DNA of 64,000 nucleotides from JAQBDA01 sp963709875 (GTDB taxonomy: Bacteria; Chloroflexota; Anaerolineae; Anaerolineales; UBA4823). Below the pieces are notes generated by a model that ran no database searches, had not been told where the DNA came from, and saw only the letters and a program-made list of their open reading frames with translations. The number at the start of each line of letters is the position of its first letter. Position 1 is the first letter of the stretch. The stretch spans positions 248,001 through 312,000 of the forward strand of contig CAVPYB010000001.1 of assembly GCA_963709875.1 (NCBI GenBank), read 5' to 3'. Both the position numbers and the translations under genes were made by a program. Below are positions 44,696 through 53,440 of the stretch, in pieces.

Positions 44696-45459
44696 ATGAT
44701 TGAACGAAGGGTTCTTCAGGAGACCATCCATAAGCCCTCGACCGCAGCCGGGTGGTGGCGTTGATCGGTCCACGCCAGGGTGGGAAGACAACGATGGCGC
44801 GTCTATTCGTTCCATCAACCTCAATCAACTATTTTGACCAGGAGGACCCAATAAGCCTCGCTCGCCTGGATCAACCCATAACATCACTGCAGGATTTAAG
44901 CGGGCTGGTTGTTATTGATGAAGTCCAACGCCGCCCGGATCTATTCCCAATACAACGGGTATTCGTAGACCGTATCCCATTACCGGCTCGTTTTCTGATA
45001 CTCAGCAGCGCTTCGCCAGACCTGCTGCGCCAGTCGTCGGAGTCGCCGGCTGGTCGTATTTCGACCATCACCATGAGCGGCTTCAGCCTGGCTGAAGTGG
45101 GTAAGGAGGCGCAAAATCAACTCTGGAGGCGGGGTGGATATCCGCTGTCATTCACAGCTGATAGTGAAGAATTCAGTCTTGAATGGCGCAAGGATTTTGT
45201 ACGTACTTTTCTTGAACGGGATATCCCGCAGTTTGGTTTCAATATCCCATCCACGAACTTGTTTCGTTTTTGGAGTCTGCTGGCTCATTACCATGGACAG
45301 ATATGGAATAACGCTGAAGCAGCGCGCACATTAAATATTGGTGAAGCCACAGCCCGCCGCTATCTCGATCTGCTTCAGGATTTGTTCATGGTGCGCCTGC
45401 TAACCAATCTCTTTCAGTACCGAAATCCATTGGATGTAAATCTGTTGACAGAAACTTAA
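44696..45459 (+). pseudogene. AAA_14/DUF4143 ATPase, frameshifted and truncated by repeat
   Basis: From ATG 44696 the frame reads MIERRVLQETIHK, then a missing G near 44731 shifts it; the other frame continues DRSRVVALIGPRQGGKTTMAR (Walker A), VVIDEVQRRPDLF (Walker B), HYHGQIWNNAEAARTLNIGEATARRYLDLLQDLFMVRLL. Family members are about 380-400 residues; this stops after about 253, and its last codons lie inside the repeat that begins at 45444. So the 3' end was replaced when the repeat arrived. Confidence 0.8.
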
Positions 45460-45618
45460 AAACATAATCCAAGAGACTTTTTTTACGATTCGTCCAATGG
45501 ACTGGGGCGATTCTGCTAGGCTCTTGGTTGGATGAAGCGGTTACAAGGAACTCGTCCTTTTAAGCCATTGGTTGCAGGTTCGGCGAACATAGAACGTTCG
45601 AGCCCTGCCGCGCTCACT
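45444..45618 (+). repeat. Repeat unit with tRNA-Lys 3' half (copy 3, right boundary)
   Basis: Shares the first two thirds of the repeat at 8321-8606 (from GTTGACAG on), including CCAAGAG/CTCTTGG arms. The tRNA core (45556-45618) is interrupted in its T loop by an 18-bp insertion (GGCGAACATAGAACGTTC). After the core the sequence is a plain terminator and then mmsA, not the segment-type left end, so this is the probable outer junction with the chromosome. Confidence 0.85.
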
Positions 45619-45620
45619 GA

Positions 45621-45648
45621 AAAAGCCCTTTTTGAAGGGCTTTTTTCT
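45621..45648. terminator. Bidirectional terminator
   Basis: Perfect 10-bp stem AAAAGCCCTT/AAGGGCTTTT (45621-45630 with 45635-45644), loop TTTG, T run on both strands. It serves mmsA on the minus strand and would have ended the original tRNA-Lys transcript on the plus strand. Confidence 0.85.
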
Positions 45649-47115
45649 TTAGAATTTGCGCGACCACTGCTTCGGCCAGCGTTCGATCACCACTTTCTTC
45701 TGGGTAAAGAACTCGACCGCGTCCATCCCCTGACCGTGCATGATGCCGAAGAAGGAATCCTTCCAGCCGCTGAAGGGGAAGAAAGCCATCGGCGCCGCCA
45801 CCCCGATGTTGATGCCCACATTGCCGGCGTTCACCTCATGGCGGAATTTGCGCGCCGCTGATCCGGATGAGGTGAACAGGCTGGCCTGGTTGCCGTACTT
45901 GTGGCTGTTCGCCAGTTCGATCGCTTCATCGATCGTGTTCGCGTGTATCATGCTCAGTACCGGTCCGAAGATCTCGGTCTTCCAGACGTCACTACCCGCC
46001 TGCACATCTCCCAGCACCGTCGGGCGAACGAAATAACCGTTTTCATAGCCCCTGATAGTCGACCCACGCCCGTCCACCAGGACAGTAGCGCCATCCTCTG
46101 CCCCCTGCCCGATCATGCGCTCGATATTCTGCTTGCTGGGCAGGCTGATCACCGGACCCATCTCCACTTTCTCATCGAGACCATATCCGACCACTCGGTT
46201 CGAGGCCGCATCGCAGATTAGCTCGGTGAATGGCGTGCGCGCCTCAGCCACGGTCACAGCCAGCGAGACCGCCAGACAGCGCTGACCGGCGCAGCCGAAA
46301 GCTGAGTCGGCGATGATCCTGGCAGCCATGTCCATATCCGCATCCGGCATGATGACCACCGGGTTCTTCGCCCCTCCTTGCGCCACCACGCGCTTGCCGT
46401 TCTCCGCGCCGCGCCGGTAGATATACTTCGCCACTCTGGTCGAGCCGACGAAGGTGATCCCCCGGACAGCCGGGTGGTTAAGAATGCCATCTACTGCATC
46501 TTTGGCCCCATTGACCATGTTGACTACCCCTTTGGGGAAGCCGGCCTTTTCGATCAGCCTGAAGATCAGCTGCAGGGTCATGGGTACTTTTTCGGATGGC
46601 TTGATGATATAGGTGTTTCCGGTCGCCAGCGCGTAGGGCAGGAACCAGAACGGAATCATGCCGGGGAAGTTGAACGGGGCGATAGTTGCGCACACCCCTA
46701 ATGGCTGGCGCAGCATGATCTCGTCGATGCCGGGGGCGATATCCTCGGAGATCTCGCCTTTCATCAGCATCGGGATGCCGCAGGCAACCTCCACGTTCTC
46801 GATGGCGCGCACCATCTCGGCTTTGGATTCAGAGAAGGTCTTGCCACATTCGGTGGTGATCACTCGCCCGATCTCATCCATATTCTCAATAAGCAGTTCG
46901 CGCAGCTTGAAGAGATGCTGGATGCGGTCTTGGGCGGGAGTCTCGCGCCAGCCCGGAAAGGCAGCCGCGGCTGCTTCCGCTGCAGCCGCTACCTGTGCCG
47001 GACCGCATAGGGGTGTTTTGGCAACGATCTCACCCGTAGCGGGGTTGCGGACATCCACATACTCACTGACGTCTGGCTCGACCCACTGGTTGTCGATGTA
47101 GTTCAGAATATTCAT
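45649..47115 (-). CDS. mmsA: CoA-acylating methylmalonate-semialdehyde dehydrogenase
   Basis: 488 residues, full length. Aldehyde dehydrogenase fold with APFNFPGMIPFW, the NAD-site VGSTRVAKYIYRRG, the catalytic Cys in FGCAGQRC near residue 278, and the family-specific INIGVAAPMAFFPFSGWKDSFFG. It oxidises (methyl)malonate semialdehyde to acetyl- or propionyl-CoA in valine or inositol breakdown. It stands alone, with terminator at 45621. GC content is visibly higher than in the segment to its left. Confidence 0.93.
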   Translation of the reverse strand: MNILNYIDNQWVEPDVSEYVDVRNPATGEIVAKTPLCGPAQVAAAAEAAAAAFPGWRETPAQDRIQHLFKLRELLIENMDEIGRVITTECGKTFSESKAEMVRAIENVEVACGIPMLMKGEISEDIAPGIDEIMLRQPLGVCATIAPFNFPGMIPFWFLPYALATGNTYIIKPSEKVPMTLQLIFRLIEKAGFPKGVVNMVNGAKDAVDGILNHPAVRGITFVGSTRVAKYIYRRGAENGKRVVAQGGAKNPVVIMPDADMDMAARIIADSAFGCAGQRCLAVSLAVTVAEARTPFTELICDAASNRVVGYGLDEKVEMGPVISLPSKQNIERMIGQGAEDGATVLVDGRGSTIRGYENGYFVRPTVLGDVQAGSDVWKTEIFGPVLSMIHANTIDEAIELANSHKYGNQASLFTSSGSAARKFRHEVNAGNVGINIGVAAPMAFFPFSGWKDSFFGIMHGQGMDAVEFFTQKKVVIERWPKQWSRKF

Positions 47116-47412
47116 GTTGATCCTTCACATCTCCAATATATCCGCGTTAATGAATTGTTAGGAGCCGGTAGAGTATTCACCTATCCTCTTGAGCGGCGGA
47201 TAGAATTCATCCATGCCATCGCTTTTGATGGCTGGCTGAGACCCAAATGTCTTGGGTTCTGCAGCTCTGAAAGCCGCGCTCCTATTTTAGCAGTTTCTCG
47301 TTTATCTGCGGAAGAAGGTACAACCAAACCCGGCCGTTATCCGATGCACGGCTTGTCGCCAGGACAATCCTATGCAGATTGCGGTGGGATATGTGCGTTT
47401 TTCAATTACAGC

Positions 47413-47709
47413 TCACTTATATTGCTTGTAAAACACGACCTCCCCGTCGTGCCACTGCGGGTCTTCGTCGAAGTACTGCGACATCTTGCGGAAGCTTGCA
47501 TCGGTCTCTGGGCGGTCGGCGTTGGCGTAGTACTTCTCCTCGTCCTCGAACACCGCCACCAGGTACAGCTCGTCCGGGTCGTCATTTGTCCTGAAGACCA
47601 TCACCGCAACCTCGCCGTGCCCTGAGTCGGCGCTCATTTCATCGTTCACCGTGCTGAATTGATCGAGTGTGCCGGGTTTGATCTTGAGTCTCGCCACCGT
47701 TCCGTACAT
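47413..47709 (-). CDS. ABM-type monooxygenase domain protein
   Basis: 98 residues. MYGTVARLKIKPGTLDQF and LYLVAVFEDEEKYYANADRPE form the ferredoxin-like fold of antibiotic-biosynthesis-monooxygenase (ABM) domains. The substrate is unknown. GGAGG precedes the ATG. It is single, with no neighbours on its strand within 300 nt. Confidence 0.8.
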   Translation of the reverse strand: MYGTVARLKIKPGTLDQFSTVNDEMSADSGHGEVAVMVFRTNDDPDELYLVAVFEDEEKYYANADRPETDASFRKMSQYFDEDPQWHDGEVVFYKQYK

Positions 47710-48032
47710 GCTTTCCTCCGTGGGATATATAGCTGAATAAGTGCTGTGTTGTGGAGCAGATTACGAGAAGATTATAGCATATAGCGGACGTAGATTATCC
47801 GAATTCTGTTGCCAAGAAATGGGTCTGGAAATCTAAACACAATCCAAATCCCAGCTTCACAATTTCTAAACATCCTTGACCTATACTGTGAAGGGTTGCG
47901 ATATTCAGATCGAATCGCCCCGGTTACCATCGTCAGCGAGGATATGGCGTTGAGATAGATTTTGCTGCTTGTGCAAGCGCCGTTTGTAGGACAATTTGGC
48001 AAATTGTCCTACATCTATTGAGGAGTTTATGA
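47710..48032. other. Intergenic region with 29-bp palindrome upstream of exporter operon
   Basis: Mostly featureless, but 47985-48013 is a perfect palindrome (14-bp arms around G47999). It ends 8 nt before the GAGGAG site of the adaptor gene at 48033, so it lies in or near its leader and could be an operator or an mRNA hairpin; a dispersed REP-type repeat is an alternative. Confidence 0.6.
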
Positions 48033-49668
48033 ATGAAAACAAGTGTAGCGACAAATTTACCCGAGACAGGTTCCGGAGTGAACGGCATCCTACGCAGTAA
48101 GTGGACCTGGATCGCGATCGTTGCTGTAGTGCTTATGGTCGCCGGCGGTTATGCTGCCTATCAGGTGTTTACTGCGCAGATCAGCGCGGATACCGCTGAG
48201 GCGCCCCAGGTGCAGACTGCGGTCGCCCGCCAGGGAGACCTGGTGGTTTTTGCCAGCGGAGCCGGGTCGGTGGTGCCTGCCACGGAAATCGGTATCGGGT
48301 TTGAAGAGAGCGGCACGTTTAGCGAGCTGCTGGTCAAGGTGGGCGACAAGGTGCAGGCGGGGCAGGTACTGGCTCGCCTGCAGACCGATAAGACCGAAGA
48401 GCAGGTCGCCCTGGCGATTGCCGATGCTGAGCTGTCCCTGCTTATCGCCCAGCAGGCTCTGGATGATATCTTCGCCAACAGCGAGCTGAATGCCGCCCAG
48501 GCGCTGATCGATGTCGAAGACGCTCAGCAAGCGCTGGAAGACCTTCAGGACATCGACCTGCGCCAGGCTCAGGCGTTGCAGGCAATCGCCGAGGCGGAAA
48601 CAGCAGTAAAGGCTGCCCAGCAGGTTTACAACAGCGTGCGCCTTCCGGCTGGCGACAACACCATTGCAACCGCAAAAGCGGAGCTGGTGCTGGCGGAGAA
48701 AAAGCTCAAAGACCAGCAGGAAAAATTCGATGATTACATAAACAAGCCGGACACCGACCTGGAAAAAGCCAGCCAGCAGTTGAAGCTCTCCCAGGTGCAG
48801 TCAGCATACGACAGCGCCTTACGCTACTACAACGCTGTCACCGGCACCGGCAGTGAGCTGGACCTTGAGAGCAGCGCCGCTGACCTGGCAGCAGCCCAGG
48901 CTGTGCTGGCAGCAGCCCAGCGGGATTGGGATCGCATTAAGGACGGCCCAACCCCCGGGGATATCGCCCTGGCACAGGCCAATCTGGCTGTCGCACAGGC
49001 AAGATTTGAGACCTTGAAAGATGGAGCAGACCCGGCGGAAGTAGCGCTGGCGGAAGCGAATCTCGCCAATGCCCGGGCAAAGCTGGTCGTTGCCCAGGAA
49101 GACCGGGCAGTGGTCGATCTTACCGCTCCGATGGACGGCACAATCATGGCCATCGACGCCAGCGTGGGCGAATTGGTTGGCAGCGGGGCGATCATCACCA
49201 TGGCAGACTTGAGCCAGCCGGTATTGGAGGTTTACCTGGACGAAACCGATGTAGATAAAGTGGTGGTCGGATTTGAAACTGAGGTGGTGTTCGAACTCGC
49301 TGCCGGATGATACCTTCACCGGACACATCACCGAAGTGAGCCCCAGCCTGGAAGCAGTCTCGGGTGTCGATACGGTGGTGGCGATTGTGCAGTTGGATGC
49401 CGACTCATTCGCCAAACCCCTTTCGCTACCGGTTGGATCGAACGCCTCCGTCGAGGTGATCGGCGGGCGGGCGGAGAATGCTGTCCTGGTGCCGGTAGAA
49501 GCTGTGCGCGAGATCGGACCCGGAGAGTATGCCGTTTTTGTGATGGAAAATGGTGAACCGAAGCTGCGCATTGTGACCGTTGAATTGATGGATTACACCT
49601 CCGCGGCGATCACCAACGGCCTGAAAGCAGGCGATGTTGTCACCACCGGCGTTGTCGATACGGAATAA
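48033..49668 (+). pseudogene. HlyD/MacA-type periplasmic adaptor, frameshifted
   Basis: About 544 residues when joined. Membrane anchor WIAIVAVVLMVAGGYAAYQVF near 30, biotinyl-lipoyl barrel, long coiled coil with QANLAVAQARFETLKDGADPAEVALAEANLANARAKL-type repeats (about 140-345), and beta-barrel. The frame breaks near 49293, where an extra A turns VVFDSLPDDTF into VVFELAAG-stop; the correct frame continues to 49668. All other sequence is well preserved, so a sequencing error is possible. It is the first gene of an exporter operon. Confidence 0.8.
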
Positions 49669-49696
49669 TCTTGTTTTGAATCAGAGTGGGATGACA

Positions 49697-51319
49697 ATGA
49701 CACGCAAGAAAGTGCTTTGGGTTGCTGCCGCGATCCTGGTCGTGGTCCTGTCGGGAGGTCTTCTCTACATCGCCGTGACCGGTACGGCCGCGGCTACCCT
49801 CCAGAACCAGGGGCAAGATGAGACGGCGATCCAGCAAGGGGTCGCCCGCTCTGGTGAGCTTATAGTTTCGGTGAGCGGCTCAGGGGAATTAGCGCCTGCA
49901 TCCACCACCGATCTCAGCTTCCAGGAAATAGGCGAGCTGGTGGCACTGAACGTGAAAGCCGGTGACGAGGTGCAGGCAGGTGATGTCCTGGCGCGCCTTG
50001 AAGTTGACCGCACGCCAGCCGAACAGAAGGCGGATATCGCCAGCGCCGAACTGGCGGTCGTGCTTGCGCAGCAGGTGCTCGACCGGCTTTACGAAAACAC
50101 ACAACTGGATGCCGCCCGGGCGCTGGCAGCGCTCGAAGATGTCCAGCAGGCGCTGGATGAGCTGTCAATCATCGATACAGAACTGGCCAGTGCCCAGGAT
50201 GAGGTCGCCCAAGCGAAAGAAGCCATTGCTGAGGCCGAGCTGCAGATTGCCCTGCTGAACGCCACACCTTCCCAGGAAGCCATCGATATCGCATATTCCA
50301 GTCTGCTGTTCAAGGAAAAGGACCTCCAGGATCTTGAAAAACAGCTGGCGAGGATCGAGAACCAGATCAAGAGCGCTCCGGACAAAACGGTCCGCGACCG
50401 CCTGAAAACACAGTTATTGAATCTTGAGATACGGCTTCTCGAGCTGCAAACGGATTACGATAACGCGCTGTACAAGTACAATGCGCTGGGTGCTCCAGCA
50501 GACCCATTTGAAGTATCGCTTGCCGAAGCCCGGCTCGCCACTGCGCAGGCTCAGCTCGAGGCTGCCCTCAAAGAATTGGAGCGTGTCCAGGCTGGGCCAG
50601 AGAGTGGCGCGATTGCCCTGGCAGCAGCGCAGCTTTCACAGGCTCAGGACGAATGGGAGCACCTGAAGGACGGTCCAGACCCGGAGAAGATCGCTCTGGC
50701 AGAAGCGGAGCTCGCACGAGCTCAGGCAAAACTCGACCTAGTGCTGGGGGAGCAATTGATCCTGGACCTGGTTGCGCCTGTGGATGCCACCGTTGTGGCC
50801 GTAAACGCCGCCGTTGGTGATCGCATTGGAAACAAGCCGATCCTGTCGCTGGCAGATATGGACCAGCTTCAGGTTGTAGTCTACATCGATGAAACCGATC
50901 TGGCAAATGTACAGGTAGGGAACCGGGCTGTTGTGAGTTTCGATGCCCTGGCGGATATGACTTTCGAGGGTCGAATAACAGCAGTCGATCCAAGCTTACA
51001 GGTATCCAGCAATACCCCGGCAGTACAGGCGCTGGTCCTGTTGGAGCCGGCGTCCCACCCACTGAACGATTTGCCTACCGGGCTTAACGCATCGGTTGAG
51101 CTCATCGCCGGTCAGGTGGAGAACGCCGTCCTGGTACCCCTGGAAGCGCTGCAGCGAGAATCCGATAACAGCTATTACGTTTATGTGATCGAAGCTGATG
51201 GCATCGAGCGGCGTCCGGTGGAGGTCGGCTTGATGGACCTGACCACTGCGCAGATCACCGGCGGGCTGGCAGCAGGAGAGGTCGTCGCAACCGGGAGCCT
51301 CGATGTCGATCAGGAGTGA
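49697..51319 (+). CDS. HlyD/MacA-type periplasmic adaptor
   Basis: About 540 residues. N-terminal membrane anchor VLWVAAAILVVVLSGGLLYIAV, lipoyl barrel halves (ELVALNVKAGDEVQAGDVLARLE and DATVVAVNAAVGDRIG), a very long coiled coil (about 110-350) and a C-terminal barrel (VLVPLEALQ). It resembles the preceding adaptor; the two look like a tandem duplication. ATG 49697 sits 6 nt after GAGTGGG; 49691 is an alternative start. It would couple the MacB-like permease to an outer component or the envelope. Confidence 0.88.
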   Translation: MTRKKVLWVAAAILVVVLSGGLLYIAVTGTAAATLQNQGQDETAIQQGVARSGELIVSVSGSGELAPASTTDLSFQEIGELVALNVKAGDEVQAGDVLARLEVDRTPAEQKADIASAELAVVLAQQVLDRLYENTQLDAARALAALEDVQQALDELSIIDTELASAQDEVAQAKEAIAEAELQIALLNATPSQEAIDIAYSSLLFKEKDLQDLEKQLARIENQIKSAPDKTVRDRLKTQLLNLEIRLLELQTDYDNALYKYNALGAPADPFEVSLAEARLATAQAQLEAALKELERVQAGPESGAIALAAAQLSQAQDEWEHLKDGPDPEKIALAEAELARAQAKLDLVLGEQLILDLVAPVDATVVAVNAAVGDRIGNKPILSLADMDQLQVVVYIDETDLANVQVGNRAVVSFDALADMTFEGRITAVDPSLQVSSNTPAVQALVLLEPASHPLNDLPTGLNASVELIAGQVENAVLVPLEALQRESDNSYYVYVIEADGIERRPVEVGLMDLTTAQITGGLAAGEVVATGSLDVDQE

Positions 51320-51324
51320 TCTCT

Positions 51325-52074
51325 ATGAAGGAAGAAGCAATAATTGTAATTGTAGAACTTACCAAGATCTACGGCATGGGAGATGTGCAGGTGCGGGCGC
51401 TTGATTCAGTCAGCCTGACGATCAGTAAGGGCGAATTCGTCGCCATCATGGGACCCTCCGGTTCCGGAAAAAGCACGCTGATGAACATCCTGGGTTGTCT
51501 GGATCGCCCCACCTCGGGGCAATATTACCTGGCGGGTGAGGATGTAAGCGGCTTAAGCAAGACGCAACTCGCCATCATCCGCAGCAAACATATCGGCTTT
51601 GTCTTCCAGTCTTACAATCTGCTGGCCCAAACCACGGCCCTGGAGAACGTGACATTGCCGCTGCTGTACAGCCGCAACGGAAAAATGAGCGATGCCGAGC
51701 AAGAGGGTAAAGCGATGGCTGCACTGACTGCGGTAGGGTTGGCCGATCGCGTGCATCACAAACCGCAAGAGCTGTCGGGTGGGCAGATGCAGCGTGTGGC
51801 GATCGCCCGCGCGCTGGTCAACGATCCGGTGATCATCCTGGCGGATGAGCCTACCGGCAACCTGGACACCCGCTCAGGCGAAGAGATCATGAGTTTGTTA
51901 TCCGAGCTGCACACCCAGGGCAGGACGATCGTCATGGTGACCCATTCCGATGAGATCGCGGCTTACGCAGAGCGGGTCATCCGCTTCCGGGATGGAGTGA
52001 TCGAGACCGACGAGCAGAACGGGATTTCGTCCCCAATATTGCCGGTAGAGGAGGTCGAACATGCGTCTCAGTAA
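51325..52074 (+). CDS. ABC transporter ATPase, MacB/LolD type
   Basis: 249 residues. Walker A GPSGSGKST near 42, Q loop FVFQSYNLLAQ, signature LSGGQMQRVAIARAL, Walker B ILADEPTGNLDT, H loop VTHSD. ATG 51325 has AGGAG 8 nt upstream; a GTG at 51316 overlaps the adaptor stop. It powers the permease that begins inside its last 14 nt. Confidence 0.92.
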   Translation: MKEEAIIVIVELTKIYGMGDVQVRALDSVSLTISKGEFVAIMGPSGSGKSTLMNILGCLDRPTSGQYYLAGEDVSGLSKTQLAIIRSKHIGFVFQSYNLLAQTTALENVTLPLLYSRNGKMSDAEQEGKAMAALTAVGLADRVHHKPQELSGGQMQRVAIARALVNDPVIILADEPTGNLDTRSGEEIMSLLSELHTQGRTIVMVTHSDEIAAYAERVIRFRDGVIETDEQNGISSPILPVEEVEHASQ

Positions 52075-53299
52075 AATAGTGCAGATCGCCGGAAAAGGAC
52101 TATCCAAGAACAAGCTCCGCTCCCTGCTCACTATGCTGGGCGTGATCATCGGCGTGGCCGCAGTGATCGTGATGATCTCGATCAGCGCGGGCACCGAGGC
52201 GGCCATCGAAGAGCAGATCACCGGGCTGGGCTCCAACCTGATCTTCGTCCAGGGTAGCTTCAGCCGGGGCGGGTTTGGACCGGGCGCAGGGCAGGGCAAC
52301 TCGAGCGGCCTGGTATATGATGACGCGGCTGCCATCGCCGAGGAGGTCAATGGGGTGACCGCTGTCGCAGTCGAACAGGGCGCCTCGGCTACGGTAAAAG
52401 CCGGCAATGTCACCCTGGAGGGTGTCGCGATACTGGGCACGACTCCGGACTTCCCCTCGGTGCGCGATATGACTGTCGCTACCGGGCGCTACTTCAACGA
52501 GACTGACCTGGAGCGCACTCAAAAAGTCGCCGTGCTGGGTGCCAGCCTGGCGGAGGAGCTGTTCGGCGATTCTCCACCGGTGGGTCAGACCGTCACTGTG
52601 GCCAGCACCAAGTTCACCGTCGTCGGCGTGTTCGAAGAGCGCGGTATGGTTGGCAACACCGATTTCGACTCGAATATCTATCTGCCCATCACGGTGGTCT
52701 TTCAAAAGTTTACCCCCTCTCAAATGGCGCGCATCATCGGCGACCGCGTGCGCATGATCTACGTCGAGGTCGATGACACGATCCCAATCGAAGATATCAT
52801 CCTGCAGACCGAGCTGCTGCTCGCCAAACGCCACGATGTCAGCCTGGATGAGCCGGATTTCACTATCACCACCCAGCAGGACATCATCCAGACCCAGGAA
52901 GCGACAACCGAAGCGTTCCGCGACCTGCTGGCCTGGGTGGCGGCGGTCTCGCTGATCGTGGGCGGGATCGGCATCATGAATATCATGATGGTCAGTGTGA
53001 CCGAGCGCACGCGTGAGATCGGCATCCGCCAATCGGTAGGCGCCAGCCCAAACGATATCCGCTCGCAGTTCCTGACCGAAGCGCTTTTACTAAGCCTGAT
53101 CGGAGGGCTGATCGGCGTGCTTGCCGGTGTCGGCGGCGCCTGGCTGTTCGGGGAGCTGGGCGGGATGCGCACGGTGATCGTCCCCACCTCGATCCTGCTC
53201 GCCTTCACCTCCGCGGCAGCAGTGGGCATTTTCTTCGGCTATTATCCGGCCAACAAAGCCGCGCAGCTCGATCCGATCGAAGCGCTGCGGCATGAATAA
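52061..53299 (+). CDS. MacB-like ABC transporter permease
   Basis: 412 residues, four helices: the first at about 20-40 (LLTMLGVIIGVAAVIVMISI), then a periplasmic MacB domain (45-260), then three C-terminal helices with the FtsX signature TREIGIRQSVGASPNDI near 320. GAGGAGG precedes the ATG. Together with the two adaptors and the ATPase it forms a MacAB-type exporter for peptides, lipids or drugs. Confidence 0.92.
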   Translation: MRLSKIVQIAGKGLSKNKLRSLLTMLGVIIGVAAVIVMISISAGTEAAIEEQITGLGSNLIFVQGSFSRGGFGPGAGQGNSSGLVYDDAAAIAEEVNGVTAVAVEQGASATVKAGNVTLEGVAILGTTPDFPSVRDMTVATGRYFNETDLERTQKVAVLGASLAEELFGDSPPVGQTVTVASTKFTVVGVFEERGMVGNTDFDSNIYLPITVVFQKFTPSQMARIIGDRVRMIYVEVDDTIPIEDIILQTELLLAKRHDVSLDEPDFTITTQQDIIQTQEATTEAFRDLLAWVAAVSLIVGGIGIMNIMMVSVTERTREIGIRQSVGASPNDIRSQFLTEALLLSLIGGLIGVLAGVGGAWLFGELGGMRTVIVPTSILLAFTSAAAVGIFFGYYPANKAAQLDPIEALRHE

Positions 53300-53388
53300 A
53301 AACAAGGGATCAGTGATCAGTGGGATAAGGCGATAAGGGAACACCTGGGCGAGGATACCCTGGCTCGTGATACCTTGTTGCCAGATAT

Positions 53389-53420
53389 CTGATCACCTGA
53401 TCACCTGATCACCTGATTAC
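53389..53420. repeat. 8-bp tandem repeat (CTGATCAC)
   Basis: Three exact copies and one variant (CTGATTAC) in a row, 20 nt before the next gene start. Each contains the palindrome TGATCA. It may be a slippage tract or a cluster of small binding sites. Confidence 0.8.
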
Positions 53421-53440
53421 TTTCTAAATAGGAGTACAAC

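Larger units (their letters stand above)
14710..45618 (+). mobile_element. Integrated segment 3 (about 31 kb, light/B12 gene cluster)
   Basis: Lies between tRNA-Lys core copies at 14665-14709 and 45556-45618. It carries the molybdenum hydroxylase, lipid/chelatase/ABC genes, DegV-FolE operon, CarH-like regulator with photolyase, selenoprotein candidate, Staygreen homologue and MFS. By eye its genes are clearly more AT-rich than those right of 45.6 kb. No integrase is present, so either it was lost or the element was mobilised in trans. Ordinary chromosomal duplication is an alternative. Confidence 0.45.

Noticed and set aside
52100..53032. Minus-strand open frame opposite the MacB-like permease
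   Set aside because: Shadow of a well-supported permease gene; low-complexity Asp/His/Gly translation.
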